A stretch of DNA of 58,125 bases from NCBI GenBank assembly GCA_050249455.1, contig JBFWQM010000006.1:1-58125 (forward strand). Direction: 5' to 3'. Numbering within the stretch: the stretch's first letter is position 1; each line of letters opens with the position of its first letter. Shown here one piece after another: positions 1-8,636 of the stretch. The notes under the pieces were generated by a model. It did not search any database. It had not been told where the DNA came from and saw only the letters and a program-made list of their open reading frames with translations. The translations under genes and the position numbers were made by a program. Source of the DNA: JBFWQM01 sp050249455 (GTDB lineage: Bacteria; Pseudomonadota; Alphaproteobacteria; MPNO01; VGEU01).

Positions 1-766
1 CCAGCGACACGAAGGCGAGCTGCGCCGGGATCGCCTTGCCGATCATGTTGGCGTCCTGGATCGAATGGCACAGCGTCTCGAACGGCGGGAAGCTCATCGC
101 CATGTGGACGCACAGCGGCAGGCCGGTCTCCGCGAACGCCGCCCACACCGGGCGGAACGCCTCGTTCGACAGCATCCGCTCGCCGACGGTGCCGAACACC
201 ACCGCGGTCGTCGCACCCAGCTTCACCATCTCGTCGAGCGCCTCGAGAGCGCGCTGCGGGTCGCGCAGCGGCAGGAGGCCGGCCCACTTCAGCCGCTTCG
301 CGACCGGCCTGCACTGGCCGGCGACGTAGCGGTTGTAGGCGCGGAACAGCGCCGCCTCCAGCCCCGGGTCGGTCGACAAGGTGGCGTAGAGCGTGCTGGG
401 GAACAGCATCTGGACGTCGATCCCCATCTCGTCCATCGCGCGCAGCCGCGCCGCGGGATCGGTCAGGTCCACGACGCCGATCGGCTGCGGCACGCCGTTG
501 AAGTCGCCCGCCTTGTCGGGCGCGGCGCCGTATTCCACCATCGTCATCGCCGGCGTGTTGGCGGCGTGGGTGCCGGGGCCGAATGGATGCGGCTCGATGC
601 GGCCGTCGACCAGCCACGCGGTCTTCCAGCCGCCGAGGTCGTCGGCGTCGCCGAACCGGACCGGACGCGGCCGGCGGAACGCGTACTCCTTCGGCAGGTC
701 GGCCCACATGATCGGGCTCATCATGATGTGCGCGTCGGCGTCGTAGACCCGGTATCCGTCCAGCAT
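1..766 (-). CDS. Amidohydrolase-family (TIM-barrel) metal-dependent hydrolase, 3' end cut by the window
   Basis: This minus-strand gene starts at an ATG whose complement is 764-766 and runs off the left edge, so about 255 N-terminal residues are visible. The product begins MLDGYRVYDADAHIMMSP, the DxDxH strand-1 motif of amidohydrolase-2 (ACMSD-like) enzymes, which hydrolyse or decarboxylate small cyclic or aromatic acids in the cytoplasm. Further on, DEMGIDVQMLFPS and LKWAGLLPLRDP are typical of the family. No signal peptide is present. It is divergent from the PLP enzyme at 891, with 124 bp between the two starts. A second amidohydrolase lies at 48226-49221. The family is clear; the substrate is unknown and the C-terminal metal residues lie outside the window. 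Confidence 0.85.
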   Translation of the reverse strand, partial: MLDGYRVYDADAHIMMSPIMWADLPKEYAFRRPRPVRFGDADDLGGWKTAWLVDGRIEPHPFGPGTHAANTPAMTMVEYGAAPDKAGDFNGVPQPIGVVDLTDPAARLRAMDEMGIDVQMLFPSTLYATLSTDPGLEAALFRAYNRYVAGQCRPVAKRLKWAGLLPLRDPQRALEALDEMVKLGATTAVVFGTVGERMLSNEAFRPVWAAFAETGLPLCVHMAMSFPPFETLCHSIQDANMIGKAIPAQLAFVSL

Positions 767-835
767 CGGCCTGTTTCCCTGTTGCGACCGCAACAGCAGG
801 CGCCGGTTCGCCGCCGCGGTCAAGCCCGCGCCGAA

Positions 836-864
836 TTGACAGCGCTATCGCGTTGCGGCCTGAT
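836..864 (+). promoter_or_regulatory. Weak candidate sigma-70 promoter for the PLP enzyme
   Basis: TTGACA at 836-841 is a perfect -35 hexamer, but the -10 position at the usual 17-bp spacing (CCTGAT, 859-864) is a poor match. It lies 27-55 bp before the start codon at 891. This is inference from hexamer matching only. Confidence 0.25.
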
Positions 865-890
865 GCGCGCAATCCAACGGGGAGCCCAGA

Positions 891-2111
891 ATGTCCGAGA
901 CGCCGACCTTCGTCACCCACCTGGAATGCGGCCTGACCGGCGAGCGTTTTCCCGCCGACCGGCTGCACGGGCTGTCGTCGGCGGGCAAGCCGCTGCTGGT
1001 GCGCTACGACTTGCCGGCGCTGGCGCGCGCCATCGACAAGGAGACGCTGGCGAAGCGGGTGCCGGAGCTGTGGCGCTACCGCGAGTTCCTGCCGGTCCGC
1101 CGCGCCGAGAACGTGGTCAGCCTGGGCGAGGTGATGACGCCACTGATCGCGCTCCCGGCACTGGCGAGGAAGCACGGCGCGACGGAGATCGTCGTGAAGG
1201 ACGAGGGGCGGCTGCCGACCGGCTCGTTCAAGGCGCGCGGCCTCGCGCTCGCGGTCTCGATGGCGAAGGAGCTGGGGGTCAAGCGGATGGCGATGCCGAC
1301 CAACGGCAACGCCGGCGCGGCGCTGGCCGCCTACTGCGCGCGGGCGGGCATCGAGTCCTACGTCTTCTGCCCCGACGACACGCCGGAGATCAACGTGCGC
1401 GAGATCGCGCTGCAGGGCGCGCGGACCTATCTCGCCAACGGCCTGATCGACGACTGCGGCAAGGTGGTGGGGCAGGGCAAGGAGGCGATGGGCTGGTTCG
1501 ACACCTCGACCCTGAAGGAGCCCTACCGCATCGAGGGCAAGAAGACGATGGGGCTGGAACTCGCCGAGCAGATGGGCTGGGACGTGCCCGACGTGATCCT
1601 CTACCCGACCGGCGGCGGCACCGGGCTGATCGGCATGTGGAAGGCGTTCGCCGAGCTCGGCGCCATCGGCTGGATCGGGCCGAAGCGCCCACGCATGGTG
1701 GCGGTGCAGGCGGCCGGCTGCGCCCCGATGGTGCGCGCCTATGACGAGGGCGTCGAGACGGCGAAGCGGTGGGACAACGCGCACACGGTGGCCGCCGGCA
1801 TCCGCGTGCCCGCGGCGGTGGGCGACTTCCTGATCCTGCGCGCGGTGCGCGAATCCGGCGGCTTCGCCTGCGCGGTCGACGACGACGCGATCGAGGCCGC
1901 GCGCACCGAGGTGGCGCAGGCCGAGGGGCTGCTGCTGTGCCCGGAAGGGGCGGCGACTTACGCCGCCTACGTGCAGGAGCTGAAGTCAGGGCGGATCAAG
2001 CCGCACGAGCGGGCCGTGCTGTTCAACTGCGCCACCGGGCTCAAGTATCCGCTGCCGCCGGCCGGCCGGCATCTGGACCTCGGGAAGCCGATCGACTACG
2101 CCGCGCTATAG
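891..2111 (+). CDS. Threonine-synthase-like PLP-dependent enzyme (fold type II)
   Basis: The 406-residue product matches the threonine synthase / tryptophan-synthase-beta fold. The PLP lysine is K114 in the motif GSFKARG, followed by TNGNAGAALAAY (about 136-147) and the phosphate-binding loop PTGGGTGL (about residue 243). Threonine synthase converts O-phosphohomoserine to threonine. The start ATG follows a GGGGAGCCC ribosome-binding site. No thrA or thrB lies nearby; the neighbours are catabolic (VOC, M24, fumarylacetoacetate-hydrolase family), so a beta-elimination or other lyase role is equally possible. The length is close to that of archaeal-type threonine synthases. The fold is certain and the reaction is not. 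Confidence 0.85.
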   Translation: MSETPTFVTHLECGLTGERFPADRLHGLSSAGKPLLVRYDLPALARAIDKETLAKRVPELWRYREFLPVRRAENVVSLGEVMTPLIALPALARKHGATEIVVKDEGRLPTGSFKARGLALAVSMAKELGVKRMAMPTNGNAGAALAAYCARAGIESYVFCPDDTPEINVREIALQGARTYLANGLIDDCGKVVGQGKEAMGWFDTSTLKEPYRIEGKKTMGLELAEQMGWDVPDVILYPTGGGTGLIGMWKAFAELGAIGWIGPKRPRMVAVQAAGCAPMVRAYDEGVETAKRWDNAHTVAAGIRVPAAVGDFLILRAVRESGGFACAVDDDAIEAARTEVAQAEGLLLCPEGAATYAAYVQELKSGRIKPHERAVLFNCATGLKYPLPPAGRHLDLGKPIDYAAL

Positions 2112-2186
2112 CGCCCGAACCCCTCGACGGAGGGCGCGGCTGTGCTAGCATCGGCTCAACAAATGCCGCCATGGGGAGCCTGAACG

Positions 2187-2696
2187 ATGGCCGAGACCGC
2201 CGAAGCCGCGCCTGCCGGGACCACTGCCGAGCGCGAAAAGACCGAGCCGCTGAACAAGCCGCGCATCTTCTCCCACGGCACCTTGGAGTGCCGCAGCCTC
2301 GCCGCGTCGCGGCCGTTCTACGAGGAGTTCCTCGGCCTCGAATGCGTGCGCCACGGCAAGATCTCCATGCTGTTGCGCAGCAAGGGCAACTACTGGGGCC
2401 TGGTCTGCCTGGAGGCCGGCGAGAAGCGGGCCAAGGTCGGCGTGCGCAACCACTGGGGCATCGACATGGAGAGCAAGGCCGACGTCGACCGCGCCCACGA
2501 ACTCGCCTGGGAGAACAAGGACAAGTACGGCATCCAGAAGATCATGCAGATCACCGAGATGCACGGCACCTACGGGTTCTATTTCCAGGACCTCGACGGA
2601 AACTGGTGGGAGTTCCAGTACGCGGGCGAGGGCCAGCTCAGCGGCGACGGCCGCTACGACAAGTACTACCAGCACGGCGACAAGTTCCCGATGTAA
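2187..2696 (+). CDS. VOC (glyoxalase/dioxygenase superfamily) protein
   Basis: The 169-residue protein has one vicinal-oxygen-chelate module. It runs from RIFSHGTLECRSL, where the His is a likely first metal ligand, through YEEFLGLECVRHGK, to a C-terminal FYFQDLDGNWWEFQYAGEG that carries the usual terminal Glu ligand. The roughly 25-residue Ala/Glu-rich N-terminal extension looks unstructured. A GGGGAGCC ribosome-binding site precedes the ATG. The gene lies 75 bp after the PLP enzyme and 29 bp before the M24-like gene, on the same strand, so co-transcription is likely. Members act as dioxygenases, isomerases or lyases on small metabolites; the substrate here is unknown. Confidence 0.85.
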   Translation: MAETAEAAPAGTTAEREKTEPLNKPRIFSHGTLECRSLAASRPFYEEFLGLECVRHGKISMLLRSKGNYWGLVCLEAGEKRAKVGVRNHWGIDMESKADVDRAHELAWENKDKYGIQKIMQITEMHGTYGFYFQDLDGNWWEFQYAGEGQLSGDGRYDKYYQHGDKFPM

Positions 2697-2725
2697 CGGG
2701 CCCATAGATCAGGGGGACGATCACG

Positions 2726-4027
2726 ATGGTTGCCGACCCGCGCTTCCAGCCGCGACCCGGCCGTACCGACGACCCGCACAACGCGCTCACCCTCGCCGAG
2801 CGCGACCGGCGCTGGGAGGCGACCCGCGCCGAGATGGACAAGCGCGGCATCGACTGCCTGTTCATCGTCAGCCGCGGCATGAACGACAACGGCAACTGCC
2901 GCTGGCTCGACAACAACGACTACTCCGAGCGCCAGCTCATCTTCCCGCGCAAGGGCAGCCCGGTGCTGTTCTTCCAGCTTGCCAACTGGGGCAAGTGGTA
3001 CATGGAGAACGGCTGGGAGGGCGTGGACTTCCGCGCCAGCCACGGCAACATCGCCGGCACGGCGGCGGAAGTCATCACCGACCTCGGCTACCACAAGGGC
3101 ACGATCGGCCTGGTCGGGTTGTCGATGGCGGCGATGCGGCCGGAAGGCTCGTTCCCCTGGCTGACCTACAAGAAGCTCCGCACCTTCCTGCCCGAGGCGC
3201 AGATCCGCGACGCCAGCGACCTCCTGATCAAGCTCCGCATGTACAAGAGCGCGGAGGAGATCGCGATGATCGAGAAGGCGTCGGAGATCGCCAACGTCGA
3301 GATCGACGCCGTGCTGCGCAACGTGCGGCCGGGCATGCGCGAGAACGAGCTGGTGGCGGAAGCCGCCTACGCCGCGCTCAAGGCGGGCAACGAGCTCGGG
3401 CGCGACTTCTGGACCATCCTGTGCTCCGGCAAGGACGGCTATCCGGTCAACCGCCGGCCGACCGACCGCATCATCCGCTCGGGCGAGGTGCTGCACCTCG
3501 GCCACTACACGCGGTTCGGCGGCTACTGGAGCCACCCGCACACCGCGATCTCGCTCGGCAAGCTCGACCCCGAATACGCGCCGCTGCGCGATGCGGTGCG
3601 CGCGGCGACCGACCGCGCGATGGAACTGCTGAAGCCCGGCGCGCACTGGAAGGACATCGACGAGAAGATCGACCAGCCGGTGCTCGACCGCGGCTACTAC
3701 CACGAGATCCCGCAGCTCCATTGCGTCGGGCTGGACGGGGTGGAGCCGCCGTCGGGCCGGCCGACCCGCGGCAACGTGCGCTCCAACGCGCCGTGGCGGC
3801 GCAAGCCGGCCGCCAACCCGCCGCTGGAGGACGAGGAGTGGAAGTCGCTCTCGGTCGGCCGCGGCGACCCCGACGACGTCGTGGTGCAGCCGGGGCTCGC
3901 GGTCGCGATCGAGGTCAAGGCCGCGCTCGACGACCGCATCTATGTCGAGTTCGGGCCGCAGATCATCGTCGAGAAGGACGGCCCGCGCGTGCTGACGCCG
4001 ATGGCGATGGACCTGATCGAGCTGTGA
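2726..4027 (+). CDS. M24-family (creatinase/aminopeptidase P fold) protein with degenerate metal site
   Basis: The 433-residue protein has a creatinase-N domain (about 25-165) and a pita-bread domain (about 175-425). Active M24 metallopeptidases use Asp, Asp, His, Glu and Glu as ligands. By alignment to the usual motifs, the first Asp is G259 in GEVLHLGHY, the second is H270 in GGYWSHPH, the His is L336, and the last Glu is G410. Only E396 is kept. A normal dinuclear metal site is therefore unlikely. Creatinase and related hydrolases use this fold without metal, so a C-N hydrolase acting on a small amide or guanidino compound is the better guess. The gene follows the VOC gene by 29 bp and precedes a fumarylacetoacetate-hydrolase-family gene, which suggests one catabolic operon. 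Confidence 0.85.
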   Translation: MVADPRFQPRPGRTDDPHNALTLAERDRRWEATRAEMDKRGIDCLFIVSRGMNDNGNCRWLDNNDYSERQLIFPRKGSPVLFFQLANWGKWYMENGWEGVDFRASHGNIAGTAAEVITDLGYHKGTIGLVGLSMAAMRPEGSFPWLTYKKLRTFLPEAQIRDASDLLIKLRMYKSAEEIAMIEKASEIANVEIDAVLRNVRPGMRENELVAEAAYAALKAGNELGRDFWTILCSGKDGYPVNRRPTDRIIRSGEVLHLGHYTRFGGYWSHPHTAISLGKLDPEYAPLRDAVRAATDRAMELLKPGAHWKDIDEKIDQPVLDRGYYHEIPQLHCVGLDGVEPPSGRPTRGNVRSNAPWRRKPAANPPLEDEEWKSLSVGRGDPDDVVVQPGLAVAIEVKAALDDRIYVEFGPQIIVEKDGPRVLTPMAMDLIEL

Positions 4028-4044
4028 TCGCGCGGTGGCGCAGC

Positions 4045-4106
4045 GGGCGGGTTTGAAACCCGCCCCTACAACATCGGTGCCGTAGGGGCGGGTTTCAAAT
4101 CCGCCC
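4045..4106. repeat. REPIN-like doublet of inverted REP palindromes
   Basis: Two 25-bp palindromic units face each other. The left unit (4045-4069) is GGGCGGGTTTGAAACCCGCC plus CCTAC. The right unit (4082-4106) is GTAGG plus the same palindrome with one mismatch. They enclose a short spacer containing AACATCGGTG. A related pair with a CTCAG centre occurs at 41379-41473 and keeps the AACATCGGTGCCGT flank. It fills the space between the M24 and fumarylacetoacetate-hydrolase genes and could form a strong hairpin in the transcript. Confidence 0.8.
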
Positions 4107-4142
4107 TCTCGCCGCCGAACAGAACCGGACAGGGAGACTCTG

Positions 4143-5093
4143 ATGAAGCTCGTCACCATCGCCGCGCACCCGGACGGGCGCACCGGCGTGCTCGTCGGCG
4201 ACGACGTGCTCGACTTCGCGCTGGCCGCGGCCGCGGTGCCGCTGGCCGGCTGGGTGCCGTCCGGCATGCCGGCGCTGCTGGCCGGCGGCGACGAAGGGCT
4301 GGACATCGTCAGGCGCATCCTCGGCACCGTGGATGCCGGCCGCGGCGGCTTGCGCGACCGGCTGTGCGAGAGCGGCGCGCTGCGCCCGCTGAAGGACGTC
4401 AGGCTGATGGCGCCGGTGCCGCGCGCGATCGTGCTGTCGCACGGGCGCGCCTACCTGAGCCACCGCAAGGAGATGCAGAAGACCGAGAAGCCGCGGATCG
4501 AAGAGCATCCGACCGGCTTCATCAAGAACGTCAACTCGGTCATCGGGCCGGGCGCGCCGATCCCGATCCCGCCGCAGTGCCCCGACCAGATCGACTGGGA
4601 GGGCGAGTTCTCCGTCGTGTTCGGCAAGCCGTGCCACAACGTGACCGAGGCGGAGGCGCTCGACTGCGTCGCCGGCTATACGCTGATCAACGACGTGTCG
4701 GCGCGCAACTGGGTCAAGGAGTTCCAGACCACCGGCAACGCCGAGCGCAACCGGATGGGCAAGCAGCTTCCCGGCTTCTGCCCGCTCGGGCCGGTCGTCG
4801 CCACGCGCGACGAGGTGCCGGACCCGCACAATGTCGACCTCAAGACGATGCTGAACGGGGAGGTCATGCAGTCGGCCAACACGTCCGACCTGATCTGGAC
4901 AATCCCGTTCCTGATCTCCTACTTCGCGCAGTGGTACCCGTTCATGCCGGGCGACGTGCTGACCACCGGCTCGCCGCCGGGTGTCGGCTACGGCCGCGAC
5001 CCCAAGATCTTCATGAAGCCGGGCGACGTGATCGAGGTCTCGGCCACCGGCGTCGGCACGCTGTCCAACACCATCGTGGCGGCGAAGGGGTAG
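4143..5093 (+). CDS. Fumarylacetoacetate hydrolase (FAH) family protein
   Basis: The 316-residue protein has the FAH/2-hydroxyhepta-2,4-diene-1,7-dioate isomerase fold. The metal-binding Glu pair is in DWEGEFSVVFGKP, followed by GYTLINDVSARN and the C-terminal PGDVLTTGSPPGVGYG, which are diagnostic of the family. Such enzymes cleave C-C bonds of acylpyruvates or decarboxylate and isomerise ring-cleavage products, using Mg2+ or Mn2+. A CAGGGAGACTCTG ribosome-binding site precedes the ATG. It is last in the plus-strand group 891-5093. A paralogue at 43630-44580 is attached to another importer. The exact substrate is unknown. Confidence 0.9.
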   Translation: MKLVTIAAHPDGRTGVLVGDDVLDFALAAAAVPLAGWVPSGMPALLAGGDEGLDIVRRILGTVDAGRGGLRDRLCESGALRPLKDVRLMAPVPRAIVLSHGRAYLSHRKEMQKTEKPRIEEHPTGFIKNVNSVIGPGAPIPIPPQCPDQIDWEGEFSVVFGKPCHNVTEAEALDCVAGYTLINDVSARNWVKEFQTTGNAERNRMGKQLPGFCPLGPVVATRDEVPDPHNVDLKTMLNGEVMQSANTSDLIWTIPFLISYFAQWYPFMPGDVLTTGSPPGVGYGRDPKIFMKPGDVIEVSATGVGTLSNTIVAAKG

Positions 5094-5100
5094 ACACCGC

Positions 5101-5240
5101 TTCCCCCTCTCCGCCCCCGGGGGCGGAGAGGGTCGGGGTGAGGTGGGGGAGCCACGGACACCGATGCGTCCGGCGACCCACCTCACCCGCTCGCTGCGCT
5201 CGCACCCTCTCCCCCCGCACGCGGGCGGAGAGGGTTTTCG
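5101..5240. repeat. Intergenic inverted repeat rich in CCCTCTCC / GGAGAGGG blocks
   Basis: The region holds an inner palindrome, CTCCGCCCCCGGGGGCGGAG, followed by GAGAGGGT and GGGTGAGGTGGG. The inverted counterparts CCCACCTCACCC and CACCCTCTCC come about 40 bp later, and a last GCGGGCGGAGAGGG closes it. It sits between the converging ends of the FAH-family and CocE genes. It looks like a dispersed REP-like element and could act as a bidirectional transcript-end hairpin. Confidence 0.6.
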
Positions 5241-5250
5241 TTTCCGCGCG

Positions 5251-6891
5251 CTACTTGATCACCGGCAGCATGAGGCGCGACGGGTGCGCGGCATCGTGCC
5301 AGATGGTGTCGGAGCCGATCGAGGTCGGGTGGTAGGGGTGCGAGAACACCGCGTCGGTGACGCGCGAGTCGCCGTTGGCGAGCTCCAGCCGGATGCGGTG
5401 GCCCTTGCGGAACACGTAGGACGTCGCGAGCACCTCGATCTGGAACGTGTAGATCTTGCCGGGCTCCAGCGGCTCGGCGCGGCGGTGGGTGTAGAACGGC
5501 CGGAACGGCTTCGATTCCTTCTCGTCCAGCTCGCGGTGCGAGGCCTTCAGCCAGCCGCGCGAGACGATGGTGTAGCGCGGCTGTTTGCCGGCGGCGCGTT
5601 CCTCCGCCGGCTGCGGGTTGACCTCGGACAGCTTGCAGATGAACTGCGTGTCGCGCTGGTCCGACGACGCGTGCAGCTCCAGGAGGATCGGTCCCGTCAC
5701 CTCGATGTCCACCTCCAGCGGATCGCTGGTGAAGGTCAGGATGCGGCGCACCGGGTCGGGGCCGTCCTTGGTCATCGCGGCGGTGCCGACCTTCCACTGC
5801 GCGTCGGGATAGCTGTAGGTGGTCGGCTTGTCGTCCTTGGGCGGCGCATCGCGGGTCAGCTTGCCGTCGTTGAGAGAGGTGACGCTGCCGGATGGGCCGC
5901 TGCGCAGGTGCCAGGCGACGTATTCGGCGCGGCTCAGCGGCCATTCCTTCTCGCCGCGCCAGGTCTCGGCATTCTTGACGAAGATCTCGACCGGCGGGCC
6001 GTCCATGACGCCGTTCTGCACGCCCTTCAGGAAGTGGTCGTAGAACGGCAGCATGTGCTTCTCGTGGAACTCGACCTCGTCGAACATGTGGTGCGCCTCG
6101 TAGACGTCCTTGGCGCCGGTGACGATCAGCTTCTTCGGGCACTCCAGCAGCTCGTAGCCGAGCAAGTTGCCGCGCAGGTGCAGCGCCTGCTTGCCCCAGT
6201 GGCCGATCGAAAGGGTCGGGACCTTGACCTGCTTGATGCGCTCCTGCGCCGACCGCTCGCGCCAGAAGTCGTCATAGGTCTGGTGGCCGATCAGGTCGGC
6301 GACCAGGTCGTACTTGATCGGCCGGCCGGTGTTCGACCCGGCCTGGCGGTGCAGCGTGTTGGAGCGCAGGTTGGTGAACCAGTTCGAGCGGTAGTCGCAG
6401 AAGATGCCGCCGTGATAGACGTTGTCGCGGTACTGGTCGATCAGCCCGTCATAGGGGACGATGCAGGCGAGGTGCGGCGGGTTCAGCGCCGCCAGCAGCC
6501 ACTGCGCCATCGCGTAGTAGGACTGGCCGACGCCGCCGACCTTGCCGGTGCACCACTCCTGCTTCGCAATCCATTCCACCACCTCGTAGCCGTCCTCGAT
6601 CTCCGGCTTGCCGAGGAAGCAGAACTCGCCCTCCGACCGGCCGGAGCCGCGCACGTCCATGTGGACGTAGGCGTAGCCCTGGCTGACGTACCATTCGACG
6701 GGCCCGGTCTCCTTCCACAGGAACAGCGGGAACGCCGGTACCTCGTCGAACTCGTACTGGTAGGGCGACATCGCGAACAGCGCCGGGAACTTGCCCGGCG
6801 CATCCGGCTGGTAGATGGCGAGCGCGATGCGCGTACCGTCGCGCATCGTCACGTAGATATCCTTGGTCACCTTCATCGTGTATCCAGCCAT
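5251..6891 (-). CDS. CocE/NonD-family hydrolase
   Basis: The 546-residue protein is an X-Pro dipeptidyl-peptidase S15/CocE-type serine hydrolase. It has an alpha/beta-hydrolase domain with the nucleophile S124 in GVGQSYYAM, the upstream MDVRGSGRSEGEF motif near residue 78, and a C-terminal jelly-roll (about 330-546) typical of cocaine esterase and acyl-amino-ester hydrolases. It hydrolyses esters or amides of small molecules. The start ATG is preceded by GAGGGACGGGCG. The gene lies 10 bp downstream of the oxidoreductase gene and is last in the minus-strand transporter operon, so the imported compound is plausibly an ester or amide. There is no signal peptide. Confidence 0.88.
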   Translation of the reverse strand: MAGYTMKVTKDIYVTMRDGTRIALAIYQPDAPGKFPALFAMSPYQYEFDEVPAFPLFLWKETGPVEWYVSQGYAYVHMDVRGSGRSEGEFCFLGKPEIEDGYEVVEWIAKQEWCTGKVGGVGQSYYAMAQWLLAALNPPHLACIVPYDGLIDQYRDNVYHGGIFCDYRSNWFTNLRSNTLHRQAGSNTGRPIKYDLVADLIGHQTYDDFWRERSAQERIKQVKVPTLSIGHWGKQALHLRGNLLGYELLECPKKLIVTGAKDVYEAHHMFDEVEFHEKHMLPFYDHFLKGVQNGVMDGPPVEIFVKNAETWRGEKEWPLSRAEYVAWHLRSGPSGSVTSLNDGKLTRDAPPKDDKPTTYSYPDAQWKVGTAAMTKDGPDPVRRILTFTSDPLEVDIEVTGPILLELHASSDQRDTQFICKLSEVNPQPAEERAAGKQPRYTIVSRGWLKASHRELDEKESKPFRPFYTHRRAEPLEPGKIYTFQIEVLATSYVFRKGHRIRLELANGDSRVTDAVFSHPYHPTSIGSDTIWHDAAHPSRLMLPVIK

Positions 6892-6901
6892 CGCCCGTCC
6901 C

Positions 6902-7768
6902 TCATTCCTTCATCAGGTACTCGAATATCCCGGATTGGTCGGGCGCATCGAATCCCGACGCCACCGCCGTCTCGTAGAGCTTGGTCAGCGCGTCGAGCAG
7001 CGGGTAGCTGCCGCCGACGGATGCCGCCAGCGCGCGCGTCTTCGCGATGTTGCCGCGCAGGTAGCCCGACAGGCTCGCGTTGAAGCCGGAATAGTCGCGG
7101 CTCGCCATCGCCTTGCCGCGGGTCTCGAACATCACCGAGCTCGCCTGGCTGCCGGCGATCGACTCGTAGATTGTCTGCGGCGCGATGCCGGCGCGGATGC
7201 CGAGCGCCATCGCCTCCGCCGCGGCCAGCGTATGGACGGGCACCAGCAGGCTCGCCAGGAGCTTCAGCGCCGTGCCGGTGCCGAATTTTCCGGCGTAGCG
7301 CACGCTGTCCGTCGCCGCTTCCAGCACCGGGCGTACGCGCTCGAACGCGGCCTCGTCGCCGCCGACGAAGATGGTCGCCTGGCGGCGGGCGACGAAGTAC
7401 GGGTTGCCGCTGACGGCGCCGTCGAGCATCGCCGCGCCGGCGCGCGCCAGCGTCTCCTGCGCCGCGCGCTTGACCGGCACGTCGATGGTGGAGAGGTCGA
7501 CCACGATCGTGCCCGCGCGCGCGCCGGCGGCGAGCTGCGGCGCGACCTCGGCGAGCGCCGCGTCCGAGGGCAGGCAGGTGAGGACGATGTCGGCGCCTTC
7601 CGCGACCGCCTGCGCGGACGGCGCCGCCGCGCCGCCGGCGGCGATCAGCGCGTCGAGGCCGCTGCGCCGGTAGCCGAGCACCGGCAGGCCCTTCGCCATG
7701 AGGTTCTTCGCGAAGGCGAGCCCGAGGCTGCCGACGCCGACCATGCCGATGGATTTGGCGCTGGACAT
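6902..7768 (-). CDS. NAD(P)-dependent 3-hydroxyisobutyrate-dehydrogenase-like oxidoreductase
   Basis: The 288-residue protein has an N-terminal Rossmann domain with GMVGVGSLGLAF at residues about 8-19, and an all-helical C-terminal domain. The catalytic lysine is in GTGTALKLLAS. The Asn that usually follows in beta-hydroxyacid dehydrogenases (KxxNN) is replaced by Ala/Ser, so substrate or chemistry may differ. It lies between an ABC permease and the CocE hydrolase in the same direction, with a 40-bp gap on the permease side. This suggests it oxidises or reduces a product of the imported compound. Imine reductases share the fold and are an alternative. Confidence 0.85.
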   Translation of the reverse strand: MSSAKSIGMVGVGSLGLAFAKNLMAKGLPVLGYRRSGLDALIAAGGAAAPSAQAVAEGADIVLTCLPSDAALAEVAPQLAAGARAGTIVVDLSTIDVPVKRAAQETLARAGAAMLDGAVSGNPYFVARRQATIFVGGDEAAFERVRPVLEAATDSVRYAGKFGTGTALKLLASLLVPVHTLAAAEAMALGIRAGIAPQTIYESIAGSQASSVMFETRGKAMASRDYSGFNASLSGYLRGNIAKTRALAASVGGSYPLLDALTKLYETAVASGFDAPDQSGIFEYLMKE

Positions 7769-7808
7769 CAGACTGCGCGTCGAGGGGAGGAAGACGACTT
7801 CGTCGCGG

Positions 7809-8633
7809 TCACCGCGCCGCCTCGGCGTGCCAGCGCAGCAGGCGGCGGCGGATCAGCTCCATGGCCTTGATGATGCAGAAGCCGGTGACGGCGATCTCGA
7901 CGATGCCGGCGAACACGCCCGGCGTCTGGGCATAGCGCGCGGCGGTCAGCATCGCATCGCCCAGGCCGCGGCCGCCCATCACCATCTCGGTGACCAGGAC
8001 GACGATCAGGCAGATGGGCATCGCGATCTGAAGCCCGGTCATGATCTGCGGCAGCGCCGCCGGCAGGACGATCTCGCGCAGGATCTGGCGCTCGCTGGCG
8101 CCGAGGCTCCGCGCCGACCAGATCAGCTCTTTCTCCACCGCGCGCGTCGCCGCCCAGGTGGTGGCGATGATCTGGAACACCGCGGAGAACGCCACCATCG
8201 CGATCTTCGAGGCGTCGAACAGCCCGAACCACAGCATGAAGACCGGCAGCAGCGCGATCTTGGGCATCGGCAGGCCGATGGAGACCAGCGGGTCGAAGAA
8301 CCATCGCACCGTCTTCGACCGTGCCATCATGATGCCGATGGCGACGCCGGCCACGGCGGCGATGCCGAACGCCAGCAGCGCCCGGTACATGGTGAGCGCC
8401 AGGTTGTAGAAGAAGGCCCCGGAGACGACGTCCTCGCCGATGCGCACGACGACCGTCGACAGCGCCGGCAGCAGGAACGGGATCACCAGCTCCATCCGGG
8501 CTGCGACTTCCCAGGCGACGAGCAGGCTGCCGATCGTGACGTAGGGGCCGAACGTCTCCACGGCGCGGCGCCAGGAATCGCGCCCGGCGCGCGCCATCGG
8601 CAGTCGGATCGCGGCCTGTCCGGTGTTGGCCAT
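7809..8633 (-). CDS. ABC transporter permease (taurine/nitrate/NMT1 type), second of the pair
   Basis: The 274-residue inner-membrane protein has about six hydrophobic segments. The EAA loop that contacts the ATPase is near residues 175-200 (SARSLGASERQILREIVLP). It belongs to the SsuC/TauC family. The stop of the upstream permease gene and this ATG are only 3 bp apart, so the two are translationally linked and probably form a heterodimeric channel. No ATPase gene is present in this operon. Confidence 0.9.
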   Translation of the reverse strand: MANTGQAAIRLPMARAGRDSWRRAVETFGPYVTIGSLLVAWEVAARMELVIPFLLPALSTVVVRIGEDVVSGAFFYNLALTMYRALLAFGIAAVAGVAIGIMMARSKTVRWFFDPLVSIGLPMPKIALLPVFMLWFGLFDASKIAMVAFSAVFQIIATTWAATRAVEKELIWSARSLGASERQILREIVLPAALPQIMTGLQIAMPICLIVVLVTEMVMGGRGLGDAMLTAARYAQTPGVFAGIVEIAVTGFCIIKAMELIRRRLLRWHAEAAR

Positions 8634-8636
8634 CGC

